Shown here: positions 23,201-34,117 of the stretch, one piece after another
Numbering within the stretch: position 1 is the stretch's first letter
Layout of the letters: every line of letters starts with the position of its first letter
NCBI GenBank assembly: GCA_902728285.1
Contig: CACVBU010000463.1
Coordinates: forward strand, 620,001-684,000
Length of the DNA: 64,000 bases
Reading direction: 5' to 3'
Source of the DNA: Clytia hemisphaerica
Taxonomy: Eukaryota > Cnidaria > Hydrozoa > Leptothecata > Clytiidae
Notes under the pieces: model-generated
What the model was told of the DNA's origin: nothing
The model's database searches: none
The model's input: only the letters and a program-made list of their open reading frames with translations
Made by a program: the position numbers and the translations under genes

Positions 23201-25533
23201 TCGAAAATTGCACTCGTGATTTTTTTGTTTCGAATTTTCCTCGTCCTTTCGGACTCGGAAAATTAATAACAAAAAAATCACTCGTGCAATTAATCTCGAA
23301 TTGCACTCGTTATCATGTGATTACATATACTAATATTTGCTCTTCATCTTTGATTTTTTCTACAGTGACTAGATTGACACATGCGCGATAAAATTTCTAT
23401 TATTTGTCTTCAGAGGTTACTACTTTCTTTGAAAACTTAACCTCTGATACTCAGGGTATTTATCTAACGTTCACAACGTCCATTTAACGTTATTTAAGCA
23501 TTAAAACAACGTTGTGTGCCAGCTGGGTGGACTACCGATATCATTATCGTCCCTGGCATATACTCTTGGAAAGAGAAGAAGGTGGCTCTGTGAGGTTTGA
23601 ATAAGGAATCCTACAATGGTATACGAAGAGTAGATTACTTTACCAGTCTAAGTGAGCCCACTGGGCTACCTATTACGTATAAGGTGACTAATATATAACA
23701 TATCCAGTGGCACATATCCCGGGGAGGCAATCATAAGGTCCGACGCACGGCATGTTCTTCCTCTAAGGGTAGGATTTTTGAGACCCTCGAAATGCACTGT
23801 AAAGGTGTACTTTTCATGAAGTGCACAACAAGGGTCTTCTTTTAGCTGGATACACTGTAAGGGTGCGTTTGGGGACTGCTGAATTGCAAGTAGAAATCGG
23901 ATGTATTTTTACAGTTTTAGCTCGCATCCATTTTGATTTGTTTTTAATATCTTGACGGTATCTCAGGGGCATCTCAGGCTCAGTTTCAGGTGGCTTCCGC
24001 AAAAAAAGATATGAAATCAAACTACACTGTAAGGAGGTCTGTTTTTTAATAAATTTTTAGTTCGAAGTACGATCGATACTTTGAAGATCTGTAGCAAAAA
24101 GAGCTCCATGCCCATCTATTCGTGCTTTAGCATCACGGGAGGGGGCACTCGATTTTGAAAACAACCGTACGTTCGGCCAAAAATAAGGTCTCTAAAATCG
24201 GACCCTTACAAAGCAAGAAAAAAATTGGCTGAAAATTGACCCTTATAGTGCAATTTTTCGAAATTTTATGCCCTTTTCAGGGCAAAATTTTTGGAAATTT
24301 CTCAAATTTTACCTAAAAATTTGGTATTTTTTCAAATTTTACACCCCTACAGTGCACTTTTTCCCACTTTCTCACAAATCAACCCTTACAGTGCACTTTC
24401 CGAAGTCCAAAAAACCTACCCTTAAGAGCCGCACGTCCGGTAGGTCACTTACCTGGAGTGCCCTCCCCCCCCGGGTTTAGCATAGTTCAAGCTACCCATA
24501 AGGTGCACCGAAAAGCCTTGGTCTTACCACCTCGTTTGACTTGCTTTTTTCTAATTGCTCTTTTATGTTTCTGTTGGACGTACATCGATAAACATGATTT
24601 TTTATTGTCCAAATTTGAGGTTTCCTGCACTCAAAATGGAGAGACATCAACCCAAGAGTGATGTATTTCCATGAAAATTAGCCTTTCGACACTTGAATTG
24701 AGTTAACTATATATGAACTTTTCTGTTCATGAATAAGTCTAATGGCTTATCAAAAACTTGAGTCGACTGTCAGACGCACCTGTCGGTTTTGGTTTATCGA
24801 ATCCTGGAATGAGGGAAAAGTGTTACCTTTCAAAATATATATTTTCTGAAAGATGTTTTTGAGTAGTTTCGGTGCTATCAAGTTTTCCGCTATTGAAGCT
24901 TAAATATTTGTTAGACGTAGTACGCGTAAAATCCGTTAGAAAAAAAAAGTTTTTTTCCATAAAAATTCAAGATTAGGTAAAATACTAACTTTAGCGTTTT
25001 CTTTGGTAAATATGAACAAAATTCGATTTTAGGAAGGCTGAACTGAGGATCTGGTTGCTGCTAAAACACGCCAAAGTCAAGAAAAACGTGATTTCAAAGT
25101 GTGTAATTTATTAAAAAACAGGCCCAAGGGTCAGAAACGTTCGGTAAAAAGCACTTTAAGGGTACCTCTTCACTGCTCAAGGGCTGCACTGTAAGGATGC
25201 CATTTTGAAAGCCAAGTTTTTGACAGCACATGCCGTTGTTTAAAAATCGAGTGCCCCCCCCGGCCACATATCCCTTTCAGTCTAAGGTAACGCTAGATTA
25301 TTTCTTGTTCTTTTTCTTTGTTTTAGTGCAATAATTACATGGAACAGTGCTGGAAAAAACATAAGAAATCAAAATCAAGTGATTTTCTTCAACTCTTATT
25401 TGATGACGTCACAGATTTGAAATGCGATCGTAATAAATGTATGCAAGTAATAAAGACAAGAGAACGTGATATGGAGAAACAAGAAAAAAATGTTCTCCCG
25501 GAGAACCTACTAAATCAACAAAATTTGCTGTAA
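20269..25533 (+). CDS. Small secreted cysteine-rich protein A
   Basis: Three exons, 20269-20349, 22094-22171 and 25327-25533, join in phase 0 throughout to give 121 residues. Exon 1 is a signal peptide (MKFVWLSILTFAVLALI) plus a short linker ending in Tyr. Exon 2 starts and ends with Cys codons and reads C-x7-C-x9-C-x6-C. Exon 3 starts with Cys (CNNYMEQC, C-x6-C), carries two more Cys, then a Lys/Glu-rich tail with no Cys. Splice sites are strong (GTAAGT donors, long pyrimidine tracts). The layout matches protein B at 34.1-36.2 kb, which supports both models. I do not recognise the family; a disulfide-stabilised extracellular peptide is likely from the signal peptide and Cys content. Exon 1 is short, and a further small exon in intron 1 or 2 cannot be excluded. 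Confidence 0.6.
20602..21656. mobile_element. TIR element with CTGACCCCGAGAATGTA ends, in intron 1 of protein A
   Basis: The left end CTGACCCCGAGAATGTA at 20602 is matched by ACATTCTCGGGGTCAG ending at 21656. A second ACATTCTCGGGGT copy sits just inside the right end. The interior includes a left-end fragment of the ACACCCCTG family at about 20992-21125. No coding region was found. Flanking duplications were not clear. Confidence 0.55.
20992..21125. mobile_element. Partial ACACCCCTG-family MITE
   Basis: It begins ACACCCCTGCCTCACAG followed by CCCGGTGGAGC and the GGGGATAGA-type interior seen in the full copies at 50.9, 54.1 and 55.4 kb. The right terminus is missing or degenerate. Confidence 0.6.
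21700..22040 (+). repeat. Three GTGTCCCGAAAAAAGTATCGAG repeats
   Basis: Near-identical blocks begin at about 21702, 21757 and 21990, two followed by CGAACATGATTC. All are on the same strand. GGTGTCCCGAAA-type sequences often form the ends of DNA transposons, so these may be terminal fragments stacked by repeated insertion. The third copy is bracketed by inverted TTGTTAAACAACCTTCT-like arms. Confidence 0.5.
22439..23458. mobile_element. Inner element with 9-bp target duplication
   Basis: It is bounded by the exact 9-bp repeat TTTATCTAA at 22430-22438 and 23459-23467. The ends TACCGTGA and TCAGGGTA are near-complements. A 9-bp duplication fits Mutator-like elements. A second, diverged copy without the internal insertion lies at 26379-26914. 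No transposase frame was seen, so it is non-autonomous. Confidence 0.75.
22858..23330. mobile_element. Innermost insertion with TAAT duplication and foldback half
   Basis: It is present in the first copy of the inner element and absent at the same point of the second copy (near 26785), which acts as an empty site. TAAT flanks it at 22854-22857 and 23331-23334. The right half is a long hairpin (about 23175-23330) with arms containing GTAATCACATGATAAC and its complement. The left part has a duplicated AGAGCAATTAATCGTTAAT. Confidence 0.75.
23715..25262. mobile_element. Overlapping foldback elements with CCCGGGGGG ends and CCCTTACAGTGCA repeats
   Basis: CCCTTACAGTGCA and its complement recur at least seven times (for example near 23810, 23850, 24025, 24245, 24345, 24385 and 25182). 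Inverted CCCGGGG-type ends lie near 23715 and 24476. A second pair, GGGGGCACTCGATTTT and its complement, lies near 24145 and 25255. The right-end sequence CCCTTAAGAGCCGCAC resembles that of the element at 36271-36555. It sits in intron 2 of protein A. Exact boundaries are uncertain. Confidence 0.5.
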
Positions 25534-26378
25534 ATAGTTTTGGAACCAATACAAAAACTAAATGCGCGAAGACGTACCGTTAAAAAAACAGGGAAAAAAA
25601 CAGACATTGACGCAATTTCAACGTTTTCTTAGATAAGAGTTTGATAAACATGTCCTAAGTACATGTACTTCTTATATGGTGACGTTTTTGAAGATAAGTT
25701 TCATGTAAAACGGTCACGTCTGATTAGAGCTACGTACTACTTGGCTAGAAGGCTACATGAATAAAATTTATCCACCAATTATATCTTTGTAGTTGTAGGT
25801 ATAATAAGTTATTTTTAATGCATTGTATATTTTCAATCCAAAATTATTCTAAAATGACCACCGATCAATATTTTTTCATCAAAGTTTTCGAAACTATTGG
25901 TTTCGAAACCTACCGGCAAGGCGGTAGTTAGAAGTGTGCTCTCAAAACCAAAAAAACTAACCACAGTTATTTCAAAGGAAGACGCCTTTTGTGCGGTGTG
26001 ATTCAAACATTGAGCTTAAGGCTATTAAATTCAAAAATTTCTATATTGAATTTTTGAGCTTAAGCAAATTTAAGACAACAATGGGTTACCATGTTGCCGT
26101 TGTTTAACTAAAGTGACATACGCGCCGCGCCTATATATGGTAGATCACTAACCTAGAATGGGCCCTTCGCAAATGAGTTTAAGTCACCAAAGATAGTCCC
26201 TGCTGGTATGGTTGGCTTTTGGTAGCAATATTCAATAGAAAATTATTCACCAAACAAAAACAAATTTATACTCAACAATCTCATTTTTACATTCAAGAAG
26301 AAAAATATTATTCAAGAAAATGAAATAAGGTCAAGAAAATGAAATGAGGTCAAGTCGCAGAGTGGACAGATCTTTATG

Positions 26379-26914
26379 TGCCGTGAAAAACACAGGCCAA
26401 AATCATATATTGACCTGTGCCGACCAATCGAGATTCTATTCAGCGCGCAATCAACGCAGAGAAAAGTAACCATGATGACCATCCGAGATCTTGGATGAAG
26501 TTCAGAGTTGATATTTTTATTCCCGTCGTTGAAAACACAACTTAAAAATGTCATCAATGCTTTTTAAAAAGAGTCGGTGATAGAGAATCATAACATAAAG
26601 ATCTGCCTATTATTTCCATTCCATTGAAGTAACATTACTATAATTAATAGTTCAGTAATTACTGTTATACAGTAATGTAAAAGATTTCTTTCGAAAGAAA
26701 CTCATTTCAATTACACTTGGAGGTTTCTGGGGAATTTGTAAATAGTAAACTGCATACTGATACATTCTGCTAGACATTAATATGGTAATATTTGCTCTTC
26801 ACCTTTGATTCTTTCTACAGTGATTAGATTGACACATGCGCGATAAAATTTCTATTATTGGTCTTCAGAGGTTGATTAAATTCTTTAAAAACTCAACCTC
26901 TGATACTCAGGGTA
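26379..26914. mobile_element. Second copy of the 9-bp-duplication element (empty for the inner insertion)
   Basis: It runs from TGCCGTGAAAAACACAG to TACTCAGGGTA and aligns with 22439-23458 except for a single 473-bp gap at the insertion. No flanking duplication is visible, so this copy is older or was moved by other means. Confidence 0.7.
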
Positions 26915-27431
26915 AGGATTAGCCACTAAATCCTACCAAATTTGTACGGCCTTGAGCGGCCCGTGTGGTTTTTGTACAAATTTTTTTACATCTTTTTTGA
27001 CATTGAATTTTTTTTTTCTGCAACCTGTTTACCGGGTTCAAAAAAAACAAAATATTTGCTAAAAGATGGTTTTTCCACCACAGCGCTTATTAAGGGAAGC
27101 TAACTGAAAAAAAAATCTTGAGTAGAGTAATGGAAAGAGTCGAGCGGGTGTTTTTCTTTATAAGCTGATACTGTTTGTTGTTAATTCGTAAGAAAACTAT
27201 TTTATAACTTTTTAAAGCATAAAGAACGCACCAGCCCTATTGTTACAATGGGACTGATGCGTTTTGATTGTCTACATTTCATCATTTTTGCCACTTTTCA
27301 GGGTGAAAATGGGAAGTTTTTTCCAATTTTTTGTTCCGACAGGTTTCCAAATTTTCCAAATATTCATATCTAACAGGGAATCACTTCACTGGCTGAAAAG
27401 ATCCTACCGGGTCTGTGAGAAGTGGGTGTTC

Positions 27432-28167
27432 CATTGGGAAGAAGAAAGATAAACTTAAATTTATTGTGTCATTTATTAAATTTGATGGATTATAGATCAA
27501 AAGATATACTCAATTGAATAAAAAAAGTAATTTTAGAAGGTGCTCAAAAACGTTGAAGATCGACCTATCAATTTTTTTGTTTTAAAATTGGCAATTGCAA
27601 TAGCCTTCACATAGTTGACAGCATTTTTTAGTAACTAAACACATAATTTTTGAAACTGAAGGCTCGAAAGAGTTTAAAATCTTCATCAAAATCATTTTGA
27701 TTTACTTTTACTAACATTTTCCTTAGATTTTTGGTTCTAGACTGGATAAAGTCTAGCTAGATTTACCTCAAAAACAATATTTGGTGTATTTTTATGAATT
27801 TTACCATATTTTTTAGCATTTTTCAACGAATACTCTTCCTTTTATTGGAATTCCTTTATACAACAAAAGGTCATCTAGGCAGCTAATTACTGTTTTTAAT
27901 GACTGAAGCGAAATTACTGTATCATGTATTATGCTTCTGTTTAATTTGATAAGTTAATTTTTAACGTTTTTGAGCATTTTCTGAAAGTAACTTTTTTATT
28001 CAATTGACAGATTGAACATAACTTTTGATCTAATGAACCAAATTTTATAAATGACCCATCTAAATTCAAATTTGTCTTTTCAATGAATAAGAATTGGTTA
28101 CTTTTAAATTTTTGAACCTCCAGAAAGTTCAATTTAAAGAGAGAAACTTTTTTGTGGCGCACCCGGT
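27432..28167. mobile_element. Foldback element, diverged copy of the 58219-59051 family
   Basis: The left part (GAAGAAAGATAAACTTAAAT) and the right part (AAAGTAACTTTTTTATTCAA, ending GTGGCGCACCCGGT) match the arms of the better-preserved copy at 58219-59051. The left terminus is replaced by an ACACCCC-family end. The interior is in inverted orientation relative to the other copy. Confidence 0.65.
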
Positions 28168-28381
28168 GAAATTTTCATTCTTGGATAATTTTTTTTATCT
28201 TATTGAACCAATTTTTAATCTCTTGAATATAAAAATGAGATTTTGGAATATAAATTTGTTTTTGTTGAATGAATATTTTTTTGTTGAATATTTCTACTAA
28301 AAACCAACAATACTCTGGGAGCTGGGAGAAGATTGGTTTATAAACTTATGTTTTAATTAATAAATTAACTTTTTTTCATTA

Positions 28382-28743
28382 CACGTTTTTTTTTTATTAG
28401 AACACCTAAAATTTGGCTGAGCCTGGATGTGCTTATTTTTTTTAGCAATTTTCAGCCTAAAATGTTCTTAAATGTGTTCTTAATTTTTCAGACTACTCTA
28501 AATCGACAAAATGATACAAAATAAAGAGCACTTAAATTTGGCAAAATTTGGACAATATTTGACTCTTGATTTTTGAAGATCCACCCCTAAATTCGGTTAA
28601 AACTGCTTAAAAAGAGGAAAAAATTGTAGTTTCTTGTCATTTTTTCCAAACTGAGGCTGCGCATGTTCTTAAGATGTTCTTAATTTTTCGACGAATTTCA
28701 GCCTATGTTCTTATAAACTAGGTTCTAATAAAAAAAAAACGTG
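28382..28743. mobile_element. TA-flanked MITE, CACGTTTTTTTTATTAGAAC ends, copy 1
   Basis: The termini CACGTTTTTT and AAAAAACGTG are flanked by TA (28380-28381 and 28744-28745), as for Tc1/mariner-type non-autonomous elements. A second copy in the same orientation is at 51422-51760. Confidence 0.8.
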
Positions 28744-28745
28744 TA

Positions 28746-29000
28746 TTTAAAAAAACTTCTTGCGAAAGGATAAGTAGACTGATCAATGGTACTAAAATTT
28801 ATTAAATGTTTAATTATTTTTACATAAGTGTTTTCCCGTTTCCTATCAGACACATATTTCATATCAGGACATTTGTTATATTGTGCTGATATAAACAAAA
28901 GACTGTTGTGATCATAATTTCTTCTCGTATTTTCTATTCCTATTTCTGACCAGTCTTGCTCCACATCAATCCAATGTGAAAAAGGTTGAGTAATTTATGA
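28746..29000 (-). other. Orphan coding-like frame, unrecognised
   Basis: An uninterrupted minus-strand frame of about 85 codons holds charged and mixed residues (for example DVEQDWSEIGIENTRRNYDH), unlike the Phe/Ile/Lys runs of most frames in this AT-rich window. It has no clear start and runs at its 3' end into a MITE at 28743. It may be a remnant of an exon. Confidence is low. Confidence 0.2.
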
Positions 29001-29162
29001 GTAAGCAAACAATATCAATCTTATTAGAAAAAAATCCCTTTAACACTAAAAACACATAAATTTTTTCTACAGCTATACAGTAAGATCATTTTCTTGGCTT
29101 GAAATTTTTCGTCAGATATGGTGTGTCCAAACCAAAGGAGTTAACATTTTACAGTAAGGGAG

Positions 29163-29315
29163 ATGTCACTGAAGAAAAAGAAATCCTTTTTAGACAATGA
29201 AAATATCGACCGGGTAGCAAGATCACTATATATTACAAATAGTATGTCATATCTATATAACAATAGCCGTACGCCTCTGAAGCCTTTTCAGCAGCGTTTT
29301 TGTTTTCGCTCTCAG
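29163..29315 (+). CDS. Possible orphan exon with perfect donor
   Basis: ATG opens 51 codons (MSLKKKKSFLDNENIDRVAR at the start) ending exactly at a CAG followed by GTAAGT, a consensus donor. An upstream TTTTACAG could instead make it an internal exon. No downstream partner exon was recognised. A TA-flanked MITE begins only 57 bp after the donor, as at exon 4 of the second iGluR, where a copy of the same MITE sits next to a real exon. Confidence 0.25.
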
Positions 29316-29372
29316 GTAAGTTATGCCATGTCTCAAAAAGATAAAAGTTACCATAATTTTTGAAGACCATTA

Positions 29373-29705
29373 CACACTTTTTTTATAAGAATATACTTTA
29401 TAAGAATGTCCATGATGAAAATGGCCAAACAATTAAGAGTAATGCTAAGAATATCACCTTCATGAAATTTGACTACTGTACTCATGCTCATTTTCAATTA
29501 TAAGTCACCAATCACCCCAAGGCTCACTTCTTTCACAAAAATGCCATTTTATGCTTGAGACGCATGTACTAAATGTCAAATCTAGTCTGAATTACGATCA
29601 TAGCCTAAGAATGCTGTAAGAATATTTTAGGATGATTTTCCCAAAAAAGTTAAGAATATCCATGATGAAATGGATTTACACCATTCTTATGAAAAATAAA
29701 AAGTG
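29373..29705. mobile_element. TA-flanked MITE, CACACTTTTTTTATAAGAAT ends, copy 1
   Basis: The ends are inverted repeats flanked by TA (29371-29372 and 29706-29707). The interior matches the copy at 57669-58008 in reverse orientation (for example GTCCATGATGAAAATGGCC). Mariner-type non-autonomous element. Confidence 0.8.
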
Positions 29706-30432
29706 TAGCCGGCAGAAAATGAGCAAACCAATGATTTAATACGAAGGATATCATGATACCATGATGAAGTTTCCCTGTAGGGGTGTTACCTATTACGCCC
29801 TCATTTTCGTGAAAAACCGCAAAAACCTTTTTAAAATAAGTCCAGTTTGGCTAAAGGTAGAAACATGAAACTTTTTGTTTTTTTGTGCGTTTTTTTTCGC
29901 GAAAATGAGAGTGTAAACAATTAGGTGACACCCCTACAGGAAAACTTCATCAGGGTATCCACTTTTTACTTTCCAGGGTTTGAAAAATAAAAAAAATCTT
30001 ATTTATTGAACAAAAATTTTGACTGTGCTCACCCCAATATTATCTTTCAATTAGACTGGAGTCGTTTATAATGCGTGTAATACTAATAATACCAAAACTA
30101 ATAATAATACGAAATTTAGTTTGTATAAACGACTGGAAGAATACGGTGTTCCAGCCTTATAGATACCCCGGCTAGCTACGCAGAAACTTGCGTAGCGAGA
30201 AAACAATTTATCAAGCAACAACAAACTCTCAAAACGAAATCAACTCAAATGAAGAACTTTCAATACACAAATCCACTCACATTTTTTTCTCAAGAATTAT
30301 TTTGAGCGGGAAAAAATTATAATTGCAATATTGACACTTTACTTTTGTTTGGAGTTAGTGCACAAAGGTTTCTAGACGACTAAAATTGTTCCCTTCATTA
30401 CTTTTTGTTTTATTTCTAATATGTATGAATTA

Positions 30433-31435
30433 AAGTCTGTCCAGATATAATTGGCAGTGGAAACAAGAATGCCTGTAACTTTTGATAGTCAAATATAATT
30501 ATGGAATTTTTTTTTGCTTGTTTCAGAGAATCAAAAGCGCTATATTTGAATGTATTTTTGGTTGAAAAATTAGCGATTTTTAGCGGTTAAATTTGCGATT
30601 GTAAAAATTAAGCTTTTCTTCTACTTATGCTATAACGTTCATTTTTACACCAGTGGTAGTTCAACCTTAGGTTAAGAAGTTTGTCAAATTTCAAGGCGAA
30701 CAGAAAAGTCCTTCGGAAGATATGGGACCCGAAATACTCCTTGGGAGCACTTTTCTGTGAAATATCAAATCTCCAACTTATTACTAAAAACGGGGGTTAT
30801 GTTATCTTTTTTGAACAGTGCAATTAAAAGTTGGAAAGTGTTAAGTGTTGGTGCATTGGTATTATTGGTATCATTTATTTCGAAACGAAGTGAAATCACA
30901 GTATAATTGTTTTTATTGAAAATATAAGTATGAACTTATATTGCCTTTGTTATTTTTAAGTCATTAAAGAACTTTGCTAATTCCCAAAACACTAAACACA
31001 GTTTGGCTATGAGGTCATTAAAGAGATCGTAAAATGTGTTATGATCGAAAAACTGTTTTATCATATCACTACCCCCGTTTTTAGTAATATGTTGGAGATT
31101 TGATATTTCACAGAAAAGTGCTACCAAGGGGTATTTCGGGTCCCATATCTTCCGAAGGACTTTTTTGTTTGCCTTTAAATTTAACAAACTTCTTAACCTA
31201 AGGTTGAACTACCACTGGTGTAAAAATTAACGTTATAGCATAAGTAGAAAAAAAGCTCAATTTTTGTAATCACAAATTTAACCGCTAAAAATCGCGAATT
31301 TTTCAACCAAAAATACATTCAAATATAGCGCTTTTGATTCTCTGAAACAAGCAAAATAAAATTCCATAATTATATTTGACTATCAAAAGTTACAGGCATT
31401 CTTGTTTCCACTGCCAATTATATCTGGACAGACTT
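30433..31435. mobile_element. 1-kb foldback element, AAGTCTGTCCAGATA ends, copy 1
   Basis: Inverted arms of roughly 370 bp flank a centre of about 280 bp, with TA on both sides. A copy at 36825-37828 is nearly identical, differing in a few small indels (such as AAAAACTG versus AAAAAAACTG). No transposase frame. High identity means recent movement. Confidence 0.85.
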
Positions 31436-32218
31436 TAGTCGTCTAGCTTGCTAGACTATCTTTCAATTGAAAAATCCCATACTATTAATACCCCAGTGAA
31501 AACGGAGGTGGAAATTCTCGCTCCAGAGAGATTTTGAGACCTCGAAATCAGACCCAGTCGAAACTTTACGATTGCTATAATATTTGTTTTAAAAACCCAC
31601 CGGGTCATCGAGACAAGGGTGTAGTGTATTGATTAGCATGAACTTGTACTTGAGACGGCGAACCGAATTAAAGACCGGTGAATATTAATTTATATTGTTC
31701 CTTAGACCAGCGAAATTCGCCTTTGTCGGGCCTAAGTAAGAATTCTAGTCTACTAGATTAGAATACGAGTATACAAGACTAAAAGTAAAATTTGTTCAAA
31801 TTTGAACAATGTTTTATATTCAAAACACAAATATATACAATAATAAAGTGATACCATGTTTAGCTAATATGAAATTAAAAGATCTAAATTACCCATATCA
31901 ATCGACCATCTTTGCTAATATTTTATTTTTTATAAAGCATTTTATGTACTGATTTTAAATATTTTACTTACACAGCTTGACAAATATAATGACAGGTGAA
32001 TAATGTTAAACTAGGCTTATCAGAAGAAAGAAGGCTTTGTATTTTATACTATTTTGGTTTGTCCTTGGAAGTGATAAGATAGCAGCGGGGTGGCAGCCAA
32101 AATCCCAACTTTTGAAAAATGCACTGGGCGAAATAAGAGATTTCCAATCCTGGAAATTTTTACTGGGAACATGACTATTGCGACTTAAGTTTTATGGCAA
32201 TTTTAAATCTGATTTTTG

Positions 32219-32508
32219 TACTCTCGGGTACCTAATAGCCGGGGGGTTGGAATAAGCGGGGGGATTGGAAAAAATCTCAAAACTTAATAAGCGGGGGGGG
32301 GGGGGGGTTGGAATAAAAATGTCCTGGGTGGAAAATTTTTGAAAAGAAGGCTAATACAGCAGAATTAGGACAAAAGAGGGGAACTTTCAAAAACATTTTC
32401 CCAAAAATTAATAAGCGGGGGGGGGGTTGGAATAAGAATGTCCTGGGTGGAAAATTTTCGAAAAACTAATTAGCGGGGGGGGGGACGGCTATTAGGTACC
32501 CGAGAGTA
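32219..32508. mobile_element. MITE with TACTCTCGGGTACCTAATAG ends and G-run sub-repeats
   Basis: The termini are perfect inverted repeats of at least 22 bp. The interior holds three to four AATAAGCGGGGGGGG..TTGGAATAA units with GTCCTGGGTGGAAAATTTT between them. Confidence 0.8.
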
Positions 32509-32889
32509 AATGATCAATGGGCCCCAATTGGAGTACCCTACCTTTTAGGAACAGCCATTTGAAGGGGAGTCATTTTGCTTTAAAAATTGTGCGGACAGCA
32601 GGTGTGAAAAAGGTAAAAGAATTTTAAGTATAATATAAGTACTTCAGGGATTGTTGACTCTATGTTCAAATGCGTGACAAAATATTTTTGGTTTTGAGAT
32701 TTGTTTAATATTTTGATAGCGGTGCCTGAGAGAGTCTCTTGAAAGACAAATACCTGATTTATTCATTCTTGCTGGCTTGAAATAATGCAGATTGTTATTG
32801 CCCTTCCTATAAAATTTTGACAAATGTAAATGATCAAGAAAAGATAGTCAAGTTTCATTTTACAGACCAGAATATGTTAAATTGACAAG

Positions 32890-33389
32890 AGCAGCCGCCG
32901 GCAGATTTTTTTGAAATATCTGTTCTTTTTTTCCAGGAGAGTAAATTTAATGGATAAATCTAGGAGAGACTTTCCTCAAAAAACCTAGGTAAAATCCAGG
33001 GGTCGCCTTTACAACATCTGTTCTTAAAATCCAGGAGCACATTTTAAGGAAAAACACATACAATTTTCCAGCGGGCAATCTGTTCAAAGAATCCAGGAGC
33101 TAAATTGTGAAAAACACAACCAGATGCCACATTTTTTTCCAGGGAGCTTCATAATTTTCTTAAAAGGTCTCATTTTCTAGGAGCATTATAACTTTCTTAA
33201 AGAATAGCTGTTATATTTTTCCAGGAGCATAATATTTCTAGAGAACAGATATACATTTTCCAGGAGTCCCATTTTTTCCCAGAACAGATGATATAATCCA
33301 GGAGAGCCCAGGATACAGAACAGATAGTTTTTTCCAGGAGAAAGGGACTTAAAGAACAGATATTTCATAATTTCTAGCCGGTGGCTGCT
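32890..33389. mobile_element. 500-bp foldback element with CCAGGAG/AACAGATAT sub-repeats
   Basis: Left AGCAGCCGCCGGC and right GCCGGTGGCTGCT form the ends, with about 35 bp of imperfect inverted repeat including GAAATATCTGTTC. The interior is a run of TTTCCAGGAG and AGAACAGATAT motifs at 35-45 bp spacing, about ten of each. Confidence 0.7.
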
Positions 33390-34117
33390 ATCTTGAATTG
33401 ATTCAAAAATATTCTTTGTGTCTTTCTCCAAGAACTTTAAAGACCAGCTAGTGAAATTTGCGTGTGTTGTAAAGTGTATCTAGTGCATTATATATCTAAA
33501 AATTATGAAAATCACTCACATATCTTCACCCAATAATGAACAAGTCTGTGAACAGATTGCCCAAAAGATTTAGCGTCGTAGGCAAAAAAATCGTCTCCAA
33601 GCCCAAAATATCAAATGTATAATTTTTATTAAATAAAAAAAGGGAACAAGTGTTCCAAATTTCAGCCAAATTAAAAACCAGTGACCATTTTTGAAATCTC
33701 AGGGGTAACCGAAGCTTTAGTCTGGTTTTTGCAAAAAACTTTTAGGCCGCCCCTAAAGCTCAAACTTTTTGAAGAATGAAAAATCACCCCAGGCCCTAGT
33801 AAAGCATTAATCTTAAAATTTTATTGAAATGTTTTTTAAACTACGTCATAAGTAATGAGAAATGTTTGTTAGAAGGTATCGATTCACGTCGACAATTTTG
33901 TCACACTTTCCAAATTTAGTAAGAAGGTTATGGTAGGTTTAGTATTTTACATGACACCTATATCTATCAGATTATCCTCTTGATGGAAACGTTGGTACCA
34001 TAAAAAAACTTATATTATATAACTCCCTTTCCTTTGTCGCAATTTTACGGTATACCTGGGTAAAAAAATATTTATTATAATTTGACGCTTATCGCACACA
34101 GGCTAGATATCAACAAA

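Larger units (their letters stand above)
22401..23527. mobile_element. Outer MITE with CCAGCTGGCACACAACGT ends, interrupted
   Basis: The left end CCCAACTGGCACACAACG and the right end ending GTGTGCCAGCTGGG match the termini of the intact 100-bp palindrome at 49821-49920. Here the element is split by a 1-kb insertion (22439-23458) flanked by a 9-bp duplication. Confidence 0.75.
25534..28381. other. Intergenic, repeats only
   Basis: It contains the second copy of the 9-bp-duplication element (26379-26914), an ACCGGGTCTGTGAGAAG terminus near 27408, and an ACCGGGT-type foldback relative (about 27432-28167). No gene could be supported. Confidence 0.5.
31436..34117. other. Intergenic, repeats only
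   Basis: Two inverted-repeat elements (32219-32508 and 32890-33389) and a degenerate ACCGGGT end near 31597 are present. No coding region could be supported. Confidence 0.5.
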
